A DNA stretch of 64,000 bases, taken from Paenibacillus sp. BIC5C1 (lineage in GTDB: Bacteria > Bacillota > Bacilli > Paenibacillales > Paenibacillaceae). This document shows, piece by piece, positions 62,012 through 64,000 of the stretch. Made by a program: the position numbers and the translations under genes. Each line of letters begins with the position of its first letter. Positions within the stretch are counted from its first letter, which is position 1. Location: the NCBI RefSeq assembly GCF_032399705.1, contig NZ_CP135922.1, forward strand, positions 2,046,001 through 2,110,000, read 5' to 3'. Below the pieces are notes generated by a model, which was not told where the DNA came from, did not search any database, and saw only the letters and a program-made list of their open reading frames with translations.

Positions 62012-63061
62012 ATGAACGTTCATGAAGTGTTTGATGTAACGATTATTGGTGGTGGGCCTGCCGGATTATTTTCTACTTTTTATAGCGGTTTGCGTGAAAT
62101 GAAAACCAAAATCATTGAATTCCAGCCCTATCTGGGCGGTAAGGTGCATGTGTATCCTGAGAAAATGATCTGGGATATAGGGGGATTACAACCCGTTCCG
62201 GGCGCACAACTGATCGAGCAAATGGTCAATCAGGGACTGACTTTCCAGCCAGAGGTTGTTCTTGGAGAAAAGGTCACGTCCATATCCAAGGATGAGCAAG
62301 GATACTTCGTACTGCACACTGCCTCTGAGAAAAAACATTACTCCAAAACTGTGATTTTAGCCATTGGCGGAGGAATTCTGAAGCCGATTAAGCTGGAGAT
62401 TCAAGGTGCAGAACGTTTCGAGGTTACGAACTTACATTATACAGTCAAATCGCTCTCCCGCTTCAAGGACAAAACGGTTCTGATCTCGGGTGGTGGTAAT
62501 GCGGCGATTGATTGGGCGAACGAGCTCGCCCTTATTGCCAAACAAGTCTATTTAACATATCGGAAAGATACGCTGAAAGGTCATGAAGCTGAAATATCAC
62601 GTCTTGAGAACAGTTCAGTCGAATGCTTGCTCAATACTACGATTGAGAAGTTGGTCGCTACAGACGATCATCAACAGATTGAAACGGTTGTGCTGAAACG
62701 TAATGAGGACGGGGCTTCATTGGAACTGCCAGTGGATGAGGTCATCATTAACTACGGTTATGAGCGGGACAAGGAATTGCTGGTGAATAGTCATATTAAG
62801 ATTGATATGAAGGATCATTGGATCGCAGGCACACCAGTCAGCGAAACATCCGTACCGGGCATTTTTGCTGCGGGAGATATTTTGCATCATGAAGGGAAGC
62901 TTCATCTGATCGCAGGAGCGTTCCAGGACGCAGCCAATGCCGTAAACAAAGCCAAACTGTTCGTGGCACCCGAAGCCAATACACACGGGATGGTTTCATC
63001 ACACAATGACTTGTTCGCGCAGAAAAACCGTGAGCTGATGAAGCATCTATACACCAAATAA
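62012..63061 (+). CDS. Ferredoxin/flavodoxin--NADP reductase, YumC/YcgT type
   Basis: A 349-aa FAD- and NADPH-binding flavoprotein of the thioredoxin-reductase-like FNR type. It has the FAD motif IIGGGPAGLFSTFY (about 11-24), the NADPH motif ISGGGNAAIDWA (about 156-167) and the C-terminal FAD motif GIFAAGDILHHEGKLHLIAGAFQDA. The redox CxxC of thioredoxin reductase is absent. It reduces ferredoxin or flavodoxin, and possibly ferric siderophores. The ATG (MNVHEVFD) is chosen after AAAAGAGGG; the frame is open 16 codons upstream. The Fur box upstream places it in the iron regulon. Confidence 0.9.
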   Translation: MNVHEVFDVTIIGGGPAGLFSTFYSGLREMKTKIIEFQPYLGGKVHVYPEKMIWDIGGLQPVPGAQLIEQMVNQGLTFQPEVVLGEKVTSISKDEQGYFVLHTASEKKHYSKTVILAIGGGILKPIKLEIQGAERFEVTNLHYTVKSLSRFKDKTVLISGGGNAAIDWANELALIAKQVYLTYRKDTLKGHEAEISRLENSSVECLLNTTIEKLVATDDHQQIETVVLKRNEDGASLELPVDEVIINYGYERDKELLVNSHIKIDMKDHWIAGTPVSETSVPGIFAAGDILHHEGKLHLIAGAFQDAANAVNKAKLFVAPEANTHGMVSSHNDLFAQKNRELMKHLYTK

Positions 63062-63108
63062 AATAAACTAACTAAAATGGTCATCATAAAGATTTTCTTT
63101 CAATATCA

Positions 63109-63154
63109 AAAAAGCCGCTCACCCGTCAGCATGACGAGGAGCGGTTTCTTTTTC
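63109..63154. terminator. Bidirectional terminator
   Basis: AAAAAGCCGCTC pairs with GAGCGGTTTCTTTTT around a CGTCAGCATGACG inner hairpin. The genes on both sides converge. Confidence 0.85.
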
Positions 63155-63207
63155 ACAAGCCGACGATTTCGTCGGTCTGCTTAACGGATTAATGTAAGGC
63201 TCGTATT

Positions 63208-63504
63208 TTAGCGTTTAACCGCTTCTCCAGCGAATACTTCAACGTTCATTGGAGCGGCCATGAATGCTGCTGCTTGTTGAACGAAAGCTTGGAAATGGGC
63301 GCTGGTGTTGTGGGAAGCTGTAGCGGCTTCGTCTTTCCACAGTTCAATCATTGTGTAATGATGTTCGCGTTCAGTGCTTTTGGCGAGATCATAGCTGATG
63401 TTGCCTTCTTCATTGCGTGTAGCAGGGATCAGCACTTTTGTTGCTTCCAAAAAAGCTTGTTCCTGGTCTGGTTTAACTTGCAAGTGAGCGTGAATGATAA
63501 TCAT
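63208..63504 (-). CDS. Antibiotic-biosynthesis/quinol monooxygenase-like (ABM) protein
   Basis: A 98-aa dimeric alpha/beta-barrel protein of the ABM superfamily: IIIHAHLQVKPDQEQAFLEATKVL, EEGNISYDLAKSTE, YTMIELWKDEAATASHNTSAHFQAF. Relatives such as YgiN oxidise quinols or act as small stress proteins. The ATG (MIIIHAH) is chosen because GGAGG lies nine bases before it; a TTG three codons earlier abuts that site. It lies 90 bases after a nitroreductase gene on the same strand, so a shared redox role with quinones is plausible. Confidence 0.82.
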   Translation of the reverse strand: MIIIHAHLQVKPDQEQAFLEATKVLIPATRNEEGNISYDLAKSTEREHHYTMIELWKDEAATASHNTSAHFQAFVQQAAAFMAAPMNVEVFAGEAVKR

Positions 63505-63593
63505 AATATTCAACCTCCATTAATGTATTTAGAATGTTGTTATTGTTGTTTGAAATGTAAATGGTGCTGGAGCACGTAAAACTTTGAATGATA

Positions 63594-64000
63594 TTATGCC
63601 CAAGTCGTAATTGTCTCAACAGGCAGACGGTATGAAGGGTGACCTTCTTTGGCCGATTTACCGATCGAGATCAGCATAACGGGTTGGTAACGATCTTTAT
63701 CCATACCGAATGTTTCAGCAATTTGGTCTTTCTCATAACCGCCGATTGGGTTGGTATCATAACCATGAGCACGTGCAGCGAGCATCAATTGCATGGAAGC
63801 GAGACCCGCGTCAATCAGATTGACATCGCGAAGAGCGGAAGCGGGCATATTTTCGTAATAAGGCATTACAGTTTTGAGTTGCATTTCCTTAACTTCCTGT
63901 GGCATATAACCGAGCTCGACAGCTTTACCAAAAATTTCTTCCATGTACTCGACATTGTTCATATCAATAAATACGCCAATTACTGCTGCGGAAGTCAAAA
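63594..64000 (-). CDS. Nitroreductase family protein, N-terminus outside the window
   Basis: The C-terminal 135 residues or so of an FMN-dependent NAD(P)H nitroreductase. Visible parts are VIGVFIDMNN, the helix LRDVNLIDAGLASMQLMLAARAHGYDTNPIGGYEKDQIAETFGM, which contains the FMN/substrate-site region, and the C-terminal strand YQPVMLISIGKS. The usual length is about 200-220 aa, so some 70-80 N-terminal residues lie beyond the right edge. It reads toward the ABM gene and may be cotranscribed with it. Confidence 0.85.
   Translation of the reverse strand, partial: LTSAAVIGVFIDMNNVEYMEEIFGKAVELGYMPQEVKEMQLKTVMPYYENMPASALRDVNLIDAGLASMQLMLAARAHGYDTNPIGGYEKDQIAETFGMDKDRYQPVMLISIGKSAKEGHPSYRLPVETITTWA

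Overview
The window looks like a chromosomal segment of a spore-forming Firmicute, most likely Paenibacillus or a close relative. The evidence is the cotJABC coat operon, an alpha/beta-type small acid-soluble spore protein, ytrH, ytrI, ytvI, ytaF and yheA, frequent GTG and TTG starts behind strong AGGAGG-type ribosome binding sites, and gene order close to the Bacillus dnaE-accDA-pyk-citZ-icd-mdh-phoPR-polA-mutM-ytaF-coaE-nrdR region. I see no phage, insertion sequence, rRNA or CRISPR array.

Layout. (1) 1-4.1 kb: yfkAB, a CNNM/CBS membrane protein and cotJABC. (2) 4.3-7.9 kb, minus strand: a compact four-gene locus with a ThDP enzyme, a carboxymuconolactone-decarboxylase-like protein, a STAS-like protein and a FabH-like enzyme that keeps the catalytic Cys but lacks the usual His and Asn. 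This is the best candidate for an undescribed pathway, perhaps acyloin formation plus acyl transfer. (3) 8.3-12.1 kb: a Gfo/Idh/MocA oxidoreductase, a transmembrane chemoreceptor and a HAD phosphatase. (4) 12.2-18.5 kb, minus strand: five tandem YheC/YheD ATP-grasp paralogues, followed divergently by yheA. (5) 19.2-27 kb: ytoI, ytpI, ytrI, ytrH and a dnaE enlarged by two low-complexity insertions.

(6) 27.5-39.2 kb: pgpA, accDA, pyk (pfkA is absent between accA and pyk), a thioesterase, fxsA, ytvI and the TCA genes citZ, icd and mdh. A 19-bp palindrome lies upstream of the likely citZ promoter. (7) 39.4-42.9 kb: a GGDEF protein, a short-chain dehydrogenase and a cupin. (8) 42.9-48.7 kb: a phosphate-response block, phoR-phoP, a soluble CBS-chemoreceptor-like protein, pstB and phoU. 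PHO-box pairs TTTACA-N5-TTAACA stand before phoP, the CBS-receptor gene and pstB, and the last two share an identical 17-mer.

(9) 48.9-55.7 kb: polA, mutM, ytaF, coaE, a lytic transglycosylase, a spore protein gene, nrdR and tRNA-Ala(GGC). (10) 56-61 kb: a siderophore-uptake locus with an AraC/binding-protein fusion regulator, a Fur box, a lipoprotein and two FecCD permeases but no ATPase, followed by a second AraC regulator. (11) 61.8-64 kb: a Fur-controlled ferredoxin/flavodoxin reductase, a quinol-monooxygenase-like protein and a nitroreductase cut by the window edge.

Functions come from motif recognition and remembered synteny; no database search was run. Promoters and operators are by-eye matches.
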